From Desmodus rotundus (lineage: Eukaryota > Chordata > Mammalia > Chiroptera > Phyllostomidae), in NCBI RefSeq assembly GCF_022682495.2, contig NC_071390.1:106874294-106938293 (forward strand): a stretch of 64,000 nucleotides of DNA, given 5' to 3'. The notes under the pieces were generated by a model that was not told the origin of the DNA, made no database searches, and saw nothing but the letters and a program-made list of their open reading frames with translations. The position numbers and the translations under genes are program-made. Shown here one piece after another: positions 36,901 to 47,700 of the stretch (within the stretch, counting starts at the first letter, position 1; every line of letters begins with the position of its first letter).

Positions 36901-37350
36901 TGTATCAATGTCCTTCAGTGATGTAACAAATTACCGCAAACTTGATGGCTAAACACAACACAGATTTATTATCTGACAGTGCAGGAGATCACAAGACTGA
37001 AATTGGTTTTATGGAGCTAAAATTAAGGTGTTGGCAGGCGTTCTGGGGCTGTAGGGAGGAATGGGCTTCTTTGCCATTTCCAGCTCCTAGAAGCGCCCAC
37101 ATTCCTTGGGTTCTGCCCTTTTCAGAGATGGCAGCAATCTGGCCTCTGGTTCTGTCATCTCAGCTCCTTCTATGACTCAAACCTTCCTGCCTTCCTCTTT
37201 CACTTATGCTTGTGATTATACTGGTTTGTTACATAATCCAAAATAATCTTTCCATCTCAAGATTCTTAACTTAATCGTATAGGAAAAGTTACTTTTGCCA
37301 TGTAAGGTAACACAGTCACAGCTTCTTAGGATTAGAAACAGGATATTATA
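36901..37350 (-). mobile_element. MLT1 LTR inserted into an older L1, reverse orientation
   Basis: The unit starts 'tgtatcaatgtccttcagtg' and continues 'aacaaattaccgcaaacttg', 'cacagatttattatctgaca', 'tccagctcctagaagcgccc', 'cattccttgggttctgccc' and 'ttgccatgtaaggtaacaca', ending near 37350. This is the antisense MLT1 order from end to end. L1 sequence lies on both sides in the same orientation, so the LTR is the younger insertion. Confidence 0.85.
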
Positions 37351-38720
37351 GAAAGTGTTTTGCAAATCAATTTCAAATTTAAGATGAAAGAAACAATGTT
37401 CCTTAAAAGCATAATTTTTCAGAATAAAAACAAAAAGAAATAGAAAAGCTTTATAATCCTATTTCTTTTACAAGTGGAATTGAATCTGGAATTTAAAACA
37501 TTCTCAGTAAGAAAACTCAAGTCCCAGGGGACTGCAGGATAAAATCACTAAAAGTACCAAAAAAAGAAACTCACACTAATCTTATACAAATTCAGCCAGA
37601 AAATAGAAAAAGAGGGCACATTCCCAGACTCTGTGAGGCCAGCGTGCCAGCATAACCTCAACACCAAAACTTAACAGGGATGTCATAAGATAGAAAAATT
37701 ATAGGTAAATCACTCTCATAAACATAGGTATAAAACTCCTAGATAAAATATTAACAAAGCAACATGATGATAAACAAATAACACATCACAATCATGTTGT
37801 ATTTGTTCTATGAATGCATGTTTAAGATGGAAAATTCAGACAATGTGATTGAGTAAACTTACATGAGATTGTCAATTGATGCCGGATAAGTACCTGATAT
37901 TGTCAGAAAACATTCATGGTAAAGCAAGCTGTAAATGGAGGGAGATTTCCTTTATTTAATAAAGGCCTCCTAAAAAACCTACAGAAACATTTTACTTGAT
38001 AACAAACCTTTAAAAGCTGTCTGCTTCTGAGTGGGAGTCCACTACAATAGTTCCTATGCACCGGCACACTAGAGCTCTTCTCCAGTGCTATACAGCAAGC
38101 AAAGGAAATGGAACCCCTGAGACTTAGAGAGAACACAAATTGTCACTTTCCACAGATAGCATATAACTGTGTAGATAGAATAGTCATTAGATTCTACAGG
38201 TAAACAATTACAATTAATAAGTGAATTGAACAATGTCATCCCAGAAAAAAGAGTGGCGCTATCCATAAAAAGATATTGGTGAGGGTGCTTGTAGTAGCTT
38301 TATTCACAACAACCCCAGACTGGAAACAGCTCAAATGCCTATTAACAGTATAATGCTAAATAATTTGTATTATATTTATACAGTGGAGTTCAGAGAGCAA
38401 TGAAACAGGAACAAACTGTGTATGCATACCCATCAGACACACCACAGTTAGTCACAAAAGAGTATACACTCTGTGTGATGCTGGATGATTCCATTTATAT
38501 AAACTACAAAAACTGGCAAAATGAATTTACAATGGAAGCTGTCAGAACAGCGGTTATTTTTTAAAGGCTCAGGTTTGAAGGTACTGGGTATTGGTAATGC
38601 TTTACAATTTGATCCGGATGGTAGTTACATGCGTGTGCTCATTTAGAAAAATATAATGGACTATACACTTATGATCTGTGTACTTTACAACATGAATTAT
38701 ACAAGAAAAATGTTAAACTA
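37351..38720 (+). mobile_element. L1 ORF2 remnant, reverse transcriptase to 3' end (split by MLT1)
   Basis: It continues the L1 at 36640. The words 'actcctagataaaatattaa' and 'caatgtgattgagtaaac' come from the reverse-transcriptase region. 'gcttgtagtagctttattca', 'aactggaaacagctcaaatg', 'ggatgattccatttatataa' and 'ggactatacacttatgatct' come from the C-terminal part and the end of the element. Multiple stops and indels break every frame. Some internal segments are missing between the reverse-transcriptase region and the 3' part. An ancient L1M lineage is likely. Confidence 0.8.
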
Positions 38721-40604
38721 TTTTATGGATGAATGAGTAAAAGAAACATACTAAATAAATATAGTATATCCGTGAACAATTACACAGTTACATAAGAGAA
38801 CTTGTTTGATGTAATAACTGTAACTTCAATCATGACAGTATATTGTTTTTCAATAGAAATGTTGAATTTTTCTGAATTTTTCATGAAGATTGTCTACACA
38901 TGTAAACCAGGGACCTGAATTTAGCTAAATGGCACTGGGCAGGAGTTAGGAGCTGGAGAATTGACTCTTCATCGACTTTAAAGTTGGTCATATGGGTACT
39001 AAGATTTAAAAAAACAAGTGACAGCACAATCTGGTATCTCCGGGGAATAGCTGTGACTTGGGATTCAGCAGACAAAAGCCACGATTAAAAATCCTACTAC
39101 CGGATTTGACTGGTGGCCATTCCCAGCCCTGCAAGGCCCCATTTGTGACCTGGCCTGTGTCCCCATCCCCAGATTGTTATAGTGACACATACTGTAAGAA
39201 GAGGTTGCTGAAAAGAGAACACCTAAAGTATAAGAGGAATTTTGCCGATAACATTTAATATGCTGGTTACCACAATATTTACCAGGACGGAACCAAGCCT
39301 TCTCTGAGGTCCTCAAATGAAAATCACCCTTTGTTCCCTCAAGGACACACAAAGCCACTGTTCCTATAGCAACCCTCTCATGTGATGTCAGAAATCAGGC
39401 CTAGGCCTTGAATGATAAAACAAAAGAGAGCATTGGCTAGCTAGCAAGGCAAACATCATGAAAAGAGAATACCGTGTCTCCTCAGAAAAGAAGGAGGCAG
39501 TGGGTGCATATGCACACACTGCATATTTTTGTATGCTTGTGAATTGTAAATAGTACTTTTAAAAATGTATATTTTTACATCAGTTTTTCTTTTGATGTGT
39601 CAGATCACTTAGAAAGTAAGGTTTTCCTTTGGCATTCATTAACATCTATTTTTTTCTTGTATGTAGTCAAGAAGAAATTGTGGACAAAAGAATTCATGCG
39701 CCCAAACCGTGGAAATCTTTGATGCTTGCCCTGAGCAGGGAGTCAGTAATTTGGAAGGGAGAGGGGAGGCGGTGAAGGACTGTTTTGTAAAGATCTCAAT
39801 GGCGTGAACATGCATATTTTTATGACATGCACAGATTTATTATGACATTTTTTAAGAATTCAAAGTATACAAGATATTATAGAAATTTATTATGGATTTT
39901 TTAAAAAAGAGAAAGTGTTTTATGAGAATTCTGTTGCCAAAGATTGACTTCTCTTCCTGCAGGTCCAGAGAAAGTACTAGAAGCCCCACGTTTCACTTTG
40001 ACCACTTTCTAACCCTCAGTGACCAAATGTTTTACACGTTAACATTAGCCAAATTGATTCCTTGCTCTGCTTTTTAAAATCAGATTTCATAGAGAAGACA
40101 GAATATTGATTTAAGAGGACTCCTTAACCTGGAAGAGATTGAAATCACTGTTGAATTTGCAGATTCTTCACTTAAACTAGTGTGAATGATGTAACTGCAG
40201 CCTACAAAAGAAAGATTTATCATAAGTTCCAAATTTGCTAAAATAATATCTTTTGATACTATAGCTTTGTTTATATATTTGGAGACTCCAACATCAATGC
40301 ATTTTGCTAAAATCTTTAAAATGACTGAACTATCTATACATACACATGTAAATATATATGCATGTTTAACAATGGTGTAATATTTAGTATTCCCATGATA
40401 TATAAAAACTTAGTAATAATCTCATTCAACTTCAAAACCCATAAAATAATATCTGCTTCAAGTGACATGAGCCCAGGGGAAACTGTAAGAATGATATACT
40501 CGTATGTTTTATTTTAAAATGCTCCCTACCATCTGCTCACACTTACTAAAAATGTAACACAGACAAACTAGTGAGATAATTAAGAAAAGTATGTAGCAAT
40601 AATA
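38721..40604. other. Unique AT-rich non-coding sequence
   Basis: No gene or confident repeat was found. The segment is AT-rich, especially from 39.5 to 40.5 kb. Confidence 0.4.
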
Positions 40605-40657
40605 GGAATAGCTACACTTATTGATCACTTATACTTGTTCAGGCATTGGGCTAGAAT
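40605..40657 (-). mobile_element. MIR SINE end fragment
   Basis: 'aatagctacacttattgatc' followed by 'ttgttcaggcattgggctag' is the antisense 3' terminus of MIR. It stops where the hAT element begins, so it may have been interrupted by it. A continuation on the far side is not clear. Confidence 0.55.
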
Positions 40658-40659
40658 CA

Positions 40660-40868
40660 CAGGTGTCAAACCCGAGGCCCACAGGCCTAATCCAGCCCTC
40701 CACCTTGTTTTATCTGGCCCAGCACCTTGTTTCTACCTGGTGGCAATGCTGAGCTCCTTGCCCCTAGTTAAGGAGTAACATTTATACAGTCCTAAAATTA
40801 CATTCAGCCCTTTGAAGGCAACCGCAAGGCTGATGTGGCCCCCGATGAAAATGAGTTTGACATCCCTG
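40660..40868 (-). mobile_element. Non-autonomous hAT element of a bat-typical family
   Basis: The inverted ends 'caggtgtcaaacccgaggc' and 'atgagtttgacatccctg' enclose about 209 bp with 'aatccagccctccaccttgt', 'ctggtggcaatgctgagctc' and 'ggcaaccgcaaggctgatgt'. This matches a high-copy non-autonomous hAT family that I associate with bat genomes. An 8-bp target duplication is not obvious (tagaatca versus gatggagg), so one end may be altered. No coding capacity. Confidence 0.8.
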
Positions 40869-41040
40869 GATGGAGGCTTCTGAATTGTTAGCACCTGTAA
40901 CCCCCATGGCGCTTCTATCCTGTAACTCCATGGTTACTCCCCACTTATACTGGGCCAGAGAACGCTAGGCTGATGTCTGAAATAGGTTGACCTGGGTGTC
41001 AAACTCAGGTTTTGCTGATCCCCAAAACAGAGCTTTAAAA

Positions 41041-41073
41041 ATTAGTCCCAGAAGTGCTACCTCTGGGACTAAT
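41041..41073. repeat. Perfect 12-bp inverted repeat with 9-nt loop
   Basis: ATTAGTCCCAGA (41041-41052) and its exact reverse complement TCTGGGACTAAT (41062-41073) are separated by AGTGCTACC. A stem of 12 perfect pairs is stable, but too short for a typical microRNA precursor. It is not accompanied by a T-run, so it is not a terminator. It may be the remnant of a palindromic DNA transposon. Confidence 0.8.
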
Positions 41074-42400
41074 GATTGTCCATTGGATTAGAGAGCAAAA
41101 GACTCAGAGTGTACCCCACATTAACTGTGGCAATTTAACACTTACGTGATGACTTCATGCATGTCACAGGCATGGTAGATACCACTGAGGTGCAAGCGAT
41201 CAGGGACTTGGAGAACAGAAACTTACACAAGCTGAAACTGTATCATTACCCATTATTTCTCAGGTGACACAGCCTCTAAGATTAATAGTGAATCCCCCCG
41301 AGGACCAGAAATTATTTGGAAAATATCACTGTGACCTTTCTTTTGCTGTTGCCATGGAACACCAGCATCCTGACCATTGGTGAGAAGTTCAATAGTCATA
41401 TTTAAATGGAATGAACACCACACATCTATATGCATGCAGTCTACTATTATTTCTTTGTGGGAGGTTTATTACAGGGTTTGATATATCATCTAAATTAGAT
41501 GTCTGAAGAAAATAAGGCTATTAAGTTTAGGAAACTTTAGAGAAATCTTGAGTGAGGTTCTCTTTTAAAATTCCACAAATTTCCCGATAGCCTTTGAAGT
41601 TTTATATCTGAAACTCAGTCTTCTCTTCTCCATTCTTTTAAGGAAAACTTTTCTTTCAGCCACCCACAACAAATTGGCTTTCTTTTATCTATATGCAAGT
41701 TGGATGCAATTATTTTATAATAGCTTATCTCTATAAACAACCCTATAATTTTTAGACTATTAAATGTCATTATTACAAACAGATCAGTGCTTATTTTGCC
41801 CCTGGTTGGCTTTGAAATGGCACTTGGAATTTGCATGACTGTATAACCTCTGTCAGCCGGATTACCCCAGTGAGTAAGCTCTGCCAGCAAGTTACTGCTG
41901 GTTCCATGTTACGGTTTTTCAAGTTCTTGAAACCACTGATATGTGCAAGCAGCCTGCTTTAAAAAAGGAATGTGCCATTTCATGGTACTTGAACGTGGGA
42001 GACACATATTTCACTTAGGGTATTTGTGCACGGGGACTGGAGATTATCCAAGAATTTTACCTTACACGCCAGTGGTCATTATTACTGCTCATGGCAGTTA
42101 GTGCCTTAAAGATGCAAGTTTATTAGATAATATTTTAGCCTGAGGGATGTCATGGATCATTTGGTCCTATATCCCCCTTTTGAGTCCTAGAGAGATTATG
42201 TGATGAGGGGCAAGTCCTTGAGCCCTCTCTGCACACCAGTATTTGAATATGAGAAAATTCAAGTACATAGGTTTTAAAGTAGGATCATCTCTGAATTACT
42301 GCTCATAGTAGGAGCATATGTACATCCTTCTTCATTCAACAACTCGCAGGTGTGGGTTAGATATGGTTTTCCTACTCCTTCCCATATCCTCTCTATTGGA
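41074..42400. other. Unique non-coding sequence
   Basis: No recognisable gene or confident repeat between the inverted repeat and the next MIR. Confidence 0.4.
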
Positions 42401-42404
42401 TCTG

Positions 42405-42560
42405 GGGTCAGTCATTTGCTAGGTGTGTTCTTTTGAGAAAGTCACTAGCCTCTCTAAGGCTAACAAGATACAAATAATGGTGACACCCTTGCAGACAGCT
42501 GTAATGGCTGGATGAGATAATGTTTTTGAGGTATTTGGCACAATCCACACTATATACCCC
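42405..42560 (+). mobile_element. MIR SINE fragment
   Basis: 'gagaaagtcactagcctctc' followed by 'aagatacaaataatggtgac', 'ggatgagataatgtttttga' and 'gtatttggcacaatcc' follows the order of the MIR core and 3' part. Confidence 0.7.
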
Positions 42561-43029
42561 AAATACTGGTGGCTCGTATTCAGGCCTGGCACAGTGGGAA
42601 ATCACAACACTTTTGCATCATGCTGCTGTCTGTTCATGATGGAAAGTATGCAGCCTGATGCAGGATGGGGCTTGGCTGTTCAGCTGTCTGAGAGCTGGAG
42701 GGATCGTGTGTGGGTGGGCCTGCAACCCATCTCCAGGCCCCACGTGCCCTATTTGGAAGGCTCCACCTTTATGGAGAGAAGGCTTGAGAGGCCCACATCT
42801 GACTCTGACCCAGGGCTGAAGTTGGAGAACTAGCCTTCTACTCTTAAACAATCATTTTTGAATATACAACGTAGGGGAATTGCCAGGATGCATTTCTGTG
42901 TATATGTATATTTTTAGGACTTTTTGGGAAATACGACAATGTCAATCCCTGACATTTGGGCTCCTGTACCATAGGGAAAACCAAGTACAGAAGATTACTA
43001 GGACTTATGTTTTTTCCATAAATGTAGGC

Positions 43030-43200
43030 AAAGAAACAACATACAGGGCTGAGAGAGAACTAAATTCTGGTCCTTGCCACAAATAGCTACTGACCTTACA
43101 CACAACCTTTTAATCTCCCTAAGCCTCTGTTTCGTCATCTGTGAAATTAGTGGATTAGACCACATAATCTTTAAAATCCCCTTCACTGATCATATTTTGA
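43030..43200 (+). mobile_element. MIR SINE
   Basis: 'actaaattctggtccttgcc', 'ttaatctccctaagcctctg', 'tttcgtcatctgtgaaatta' and 'taatctttaaaatccccttc' reproduce MIR from the head to the 3' region with moderate divergence. Confidence 0.8.
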
Positions 43201-44617
43201 GATTGTATAAAAAAAATCTTGTTATGCATTGGGGGACTTAGAATGCCCCTCAGCACTTGTGGAGATATGTTAAGAGCACTTTTCAAGAGCATTCTTTAGC
43301 AGTGAGTGTGACAGGAAGCTCAGCGCCCACTGTGGTCTTTCCCATGTTCTCCTTTATATGGGACTGAGATCAGCAGAGGGACATTCTAGAATGTGAGCAA
43401 AGAATCACAAAGGGGCAGAGGACATCCTTATAGGCATAGTCTTAAGGCCATAACTCAATACAGACTAGCTTTTATAGTCTCAATTTTTTAAATATAAAAA
43501 TCCTTCAAGAGTTTTCAGGTTCCTTGCACATGAGCAAAATTAATTTTTCAGTGATTAGAATAGTGAACTAGACTCTAAATAATATTTCTAGTGTGGTTCT
43601 AATGCATATTCCTCTGTTTTTGTGTCTGTTCGTCCAGATACAAATGAGAAATTAATATATTCTTATTGTGCATGACTAATGTGAGGCCTAAAATTCAAAA
43701 CCATTGTAAAGCTAGAAAATGTGTCATGATTTGTTTGTACAAACTATTAGAACAGGTCAAAGTTTAATTTTCTTTTAGATGAGCATAATGTGTTCTCTGA
43801 TGTCTGGACATAGACTTTTTCACATTTAGGAAACTGTCAAATGCTACACAAGTGTTAGAGTTTTTGTGCCAGCATTTGTCTTTGTTTCATAGGGGCTGTG
43901 GCCTTAGCAGCCTCCCAGTCCTGGTGAGGTGGAACTTAACTGAGAGAAGAAACAACCCCCGGGCCTTCCCAGGCTCTGAGCCAGCATAGAACTCTCTCCA
44001 CACTATGTGTGGGGTTTTGCCCCACAAATGATCTTCTGAATGAACCTTGATTTGGACTCTCATACCCAGATTTGACCTCAGTGGAAAAGGAGGAGATGGG
44101 GCAATCCTTAGAGGGTGGTGTAAAAGAGTTTTTCATACGCACTCTTCTTTGGTATTTATTCATTATTTCTTGGGAAGGGTGTCTCTGGGGGCAGAGCCTT
44201 GGGCCACAGAGGGTTATCCTCAGGCCTCGAATCCTAACAGTTTGTCCAGTGGATTTACTTAAAAGGGTGGGGACTCCTTTTTTCCTATCTTGTCTACTTT
44301 TTTTTTTACTGTGTCTCTAACAGTTATCCGAAGTCTGCACCACTATTGTGCTCTGGAAGCAGATATCTTATTTCTTGAGTTTCACAGGCTCATGGATGAG
44401 AGGAAGTTTGGCCAAGATGAACCACACCCAGAGTCTCACTCGTACCTAATTTAGACGATTCAGATACTAAGTTCAGGACTTTTGAACTGATAAAACTTAG
44501 ATGTGATTTTAGATTTGAGTAGATGTTGAAATGGGTTGAGACTTGTAGGAAACTTGGGATAGGGTGAACATATTCTGCATGTGTGAGATGTGAATCTGTG
44601 GACCAGAGAGCGAACAG
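43201..44617. other. Unique non-coding sequence
   Basis: No gene or confident repeat was recognised. Confidence 0.4.
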
Positions 44618-45108
44618 TGGTAGGCTGAATAATCACCATAAAGGTGCTCAAGTCCTAATTCCTAGAACCTGTGACTATATACTTTACATGGCAAAGACAA
44701 TTTTATAGTTGTGATTAAGTTAAAGATCTTGAGATGGGGCAATTGTTCTGGATTATCCCAGGGAGCCCAAAGTAATCACAAGGCTCTCATAATTGGACGA
44801 GTGAGGTTGAAAAGGAAGAAACAGAGAGTTACCAGTGTGAGAGGGACTTAGCCTGGCATTGCTATTAGCTTTGAAGATGGAGGAATGCGGCCATGAGCCA
44901 GAAGATGCAGGTGACTTCTCAAAGCTGGAAAAAGGCAAGGAAGCTGATTCGCCCCTGGAACCTCCAGAGAAGAACACCCCTTACTGACATCTTGATTTTA
45001 TCTCAGTGAGACTCATTTCCTATGCTGACCTCCAGAACTGTAGTATAATAAATTTGTGTTGCTTTAACCCATGAAACATTGGTTACATCAGCAAAGGGGA
45101 AATATACA
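44618..45108 (+). mobile_element. MLT1 LTR, forward orientation
   Basis: It starts 'tggtaggctgaataatcacc' and runs through 'aattcctagaacctgtgact', 'catggcaaagacaattttat', 'ttctggattatcccagggag', 'agctttgaagatggaggaat', 'gacctccagaactgtagtat', 'aataaatttgtgttgcttta' and an end near 'aaatataca'. This is a nearly complete sense MLT1 LTR with TG...CA ends and its AATAAA. No internal MaLR sequence adjoins it. Duplications are no longer visible. Confidence 0.9.
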
Positions 45109-45112
45109 TAGG

Positions 45113-46674
45113 GTTATTGAAGCCAGATTGTCAATACCTTTAATGTGGGTCCTGATTGCTCCAATCCTTCTGTAAAATAGATGTACTGAGTGCTAAAGTT
45201 TATATATAAGAAGCAATTCCTCTTTATAAGCAATTTTTGACCAACTAAAAGATGAGAAGGGATTTTGAGTAGGTCGATGGCAGCCAGGAACAGTAGCATT
45301 TTACAGGACATGAACTGGGAAAGGAAACCGCTCTAGGTCAGCACTGAGCTTCACTGGGAGCCTGCCTATGTCTCAGCTAGAGTCTGAGGGCTGCCAGACT
45401 TAGAGAACCAGGAACTAAAAGAGGTGAATTCAGTAGGAAGTCTATACTAGTGACAGAAAACAAATAAATCAGTGCAAGAAGCTATAGGAGTACAATTGCA
45501 TTAGCATGATCCTCTCACACATTTAATGAAGAAAATGGATTGAATTATTATTCTACTTTGGGACAAACACCATGGAGTAGGAATCTGAAATACTTGACCT
45601 TATTTATACAAAATTTTTCTTAGGCTGAAAGCTTTTTCTTTTTTTATTTTCCTGACACAGCATCAATAGAAAACTGAGCGTACAGAATATGTTCTTGTTT
45701 GTAAAAGGACAGAATAAATCTGTAGGATTAAATTAGAAAAGGCAAGTAAGAAAAACAATGTGGACATCTCAGAGCCTAAGATATTTTTAAGAAACATGTG
45801 GTTCAGGAAATGATGATTTTAATGCAGCTATCAGTATGTGAGACACTTATGAATAAGGGTGGCAGGTAGAATGGTCATGGATTTTGGTTTAATGATGGAA
45901 AAATGTGAGACAGTTTTGTTAATGGAAACTAGAGAAAAGGGATTTTAAAAGCATCTGCTTGTGAAATCCTTCAGGCAGGTCCCTGGAAAATGGCCAGCAG
46001 CATAACTGCTTCAAGGTTGTTCTTCTGGCCCAGGTGTCACCAACAAGCCTGGAGGTGACCATGTGTTTTTCTGTCTTTGACCTTCACAAGAAGGCCTATC
46101 ACACGTGTCACATGGCAAAGGACACACACCTCCAGAAAAGCCTTATGGTAAATACTCTGCAGAGTCAGCTTTGGTTTTCTATTTAGTTTTTTTCCCCCCC
46201 AAATTAAACAAGATGAAAAGACAGAACTTATTCTATCATTCCTCTTGATTATTCAGGAAGAACAACAACAAACAAAACAAAACAAAACAAAAACCAGACT
46301 GTAGAATGTTATCTTTTCAAAGGACATTGGGACAATTCTCAGCCACCTTTTCACATTTTAGGAAGAAAGATGAAGTGACTCAGACAAGCTCTCACATCAC
46401 AAGCTTGTAGCTGAGGCAAGTCGTACATGTGGTTGCCAGTCCTCTGGGTCGGGCACCTTCCCACTGCACCAAGGACTCCGTGCCTACAGATAATGGTTAG
46501 AGAGGGAAGTCGGGGCAGTCTCTCTGAAGGCGCTGCTGACACTGTGCCTCAATGAGAGGCCCGCCACGTGATCAATGCTGGAAGGTTTCACAGGACTGAA
46601 CGTTTCCCCTGTAAACAGAGGTGGACTCTGGAGAATAATAAAAGCTGCTTGAAGTTTTGGCCCGATCATGAAAA
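45113..46674. other. Unique non-coding sequence with an (AAAAC)n tract
   Basis: No gene is recognised. A short simple repeat of AAC/AAAAC units lies at 46261-46294 and may be an old retroposon tail. Confidence 0.45.
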
Positions 46675-46835
46675 GTTCAGCAACTTAGCCCCTCTGAGCC
46701 TCAACCTTCACATATGTAAAATGGGTATTATAGTAATGCTTATCACGTAAGGACAGTTGTTGTAAGGTTAAATGAAATAATACATGAAGTGCCTTCTTAC
46801 CATGTAGGAAGTGGTTGATAAATGAGTAATCACTC
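46675..46835 (+). mobile_element. MIR SINE
   Basis: 'cagcaacttagcccctctga', 'gcctcaaccttcacatatgt', 'aaaatgggtattatagtaat', 'aaggttaaatgaaataatac' and 'gtggttgataaatgagt' occur in full MIR order. Confidence 0.85.
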
Positions 46836-47667
46836 CTATGCTATGAGCCTAGAGTGTTATAGTATGGCAGGTCCCAGGCTGCTTTCTAAAACAACAGTCT
46901 TGTCATGTAAAGAAAGGATGAGCCTCTGAATTCTGTGCAGTGTTTTCAGGCTGAGTTGAGGTCATCTTGCTAAAGACTCCACTAAGCTCCTGTTCCATCT
47001 CAGTACTTGGAGCCTTATGGAGGTAAGAACAGAGATTCCCATAGAACCAACACCACCAGCTCTGCTTCATAGGGACCACGGTAGTTAATGTGTTGCCTCC
47101 TATTTTTCATAGACTCATTCTGATTGTGATACCCAAACCATGAGCTACAATCTCCAGAGTTGACACAGTTACAGGGAGATTCCTTCCTCTACATACTCTC
47201 CAGACAAACAGAGAGCATGTTTCATGCACAGCTCCCTGTACTGCTCAAGTATTTACATGGGCACGTGTGGCGTGTCTCTACACGGCCATGCCAGATGCTA
47301 AGAATATAAAGATGATTAAGACACAGATTTTGGAGGAGACAGACATACACATTTTGACATAAGGTGGGATGTGTTCAGTGCAATGCCTAAAGGCTAGGGC
47401 TGCTGAAGAGGGAAGACAGTGGAGGAGCAAGGTGGAGAGGGGGTGAAATATCCGTGCAGGAGATGCCTGCTGAGGGAGCCCTGCCTGAGAGAACGTGTTA
47501 CCCAGCAAAGTTGGGAGACAGGCAGGGTGGATGCAGTTATTCAGGCCAAAGTAGCAGCCCAAGCAATTATTAAACATAAATTAATTTTAGAGGTGGTTTT
47601 GCTTTACCAAAACTGGATATAGAAGCTTGTTCAACTGATTAAAATTCTGTGAAATCCCTGAATGGTA

Positions 47668-47700
<33 letters not shown>

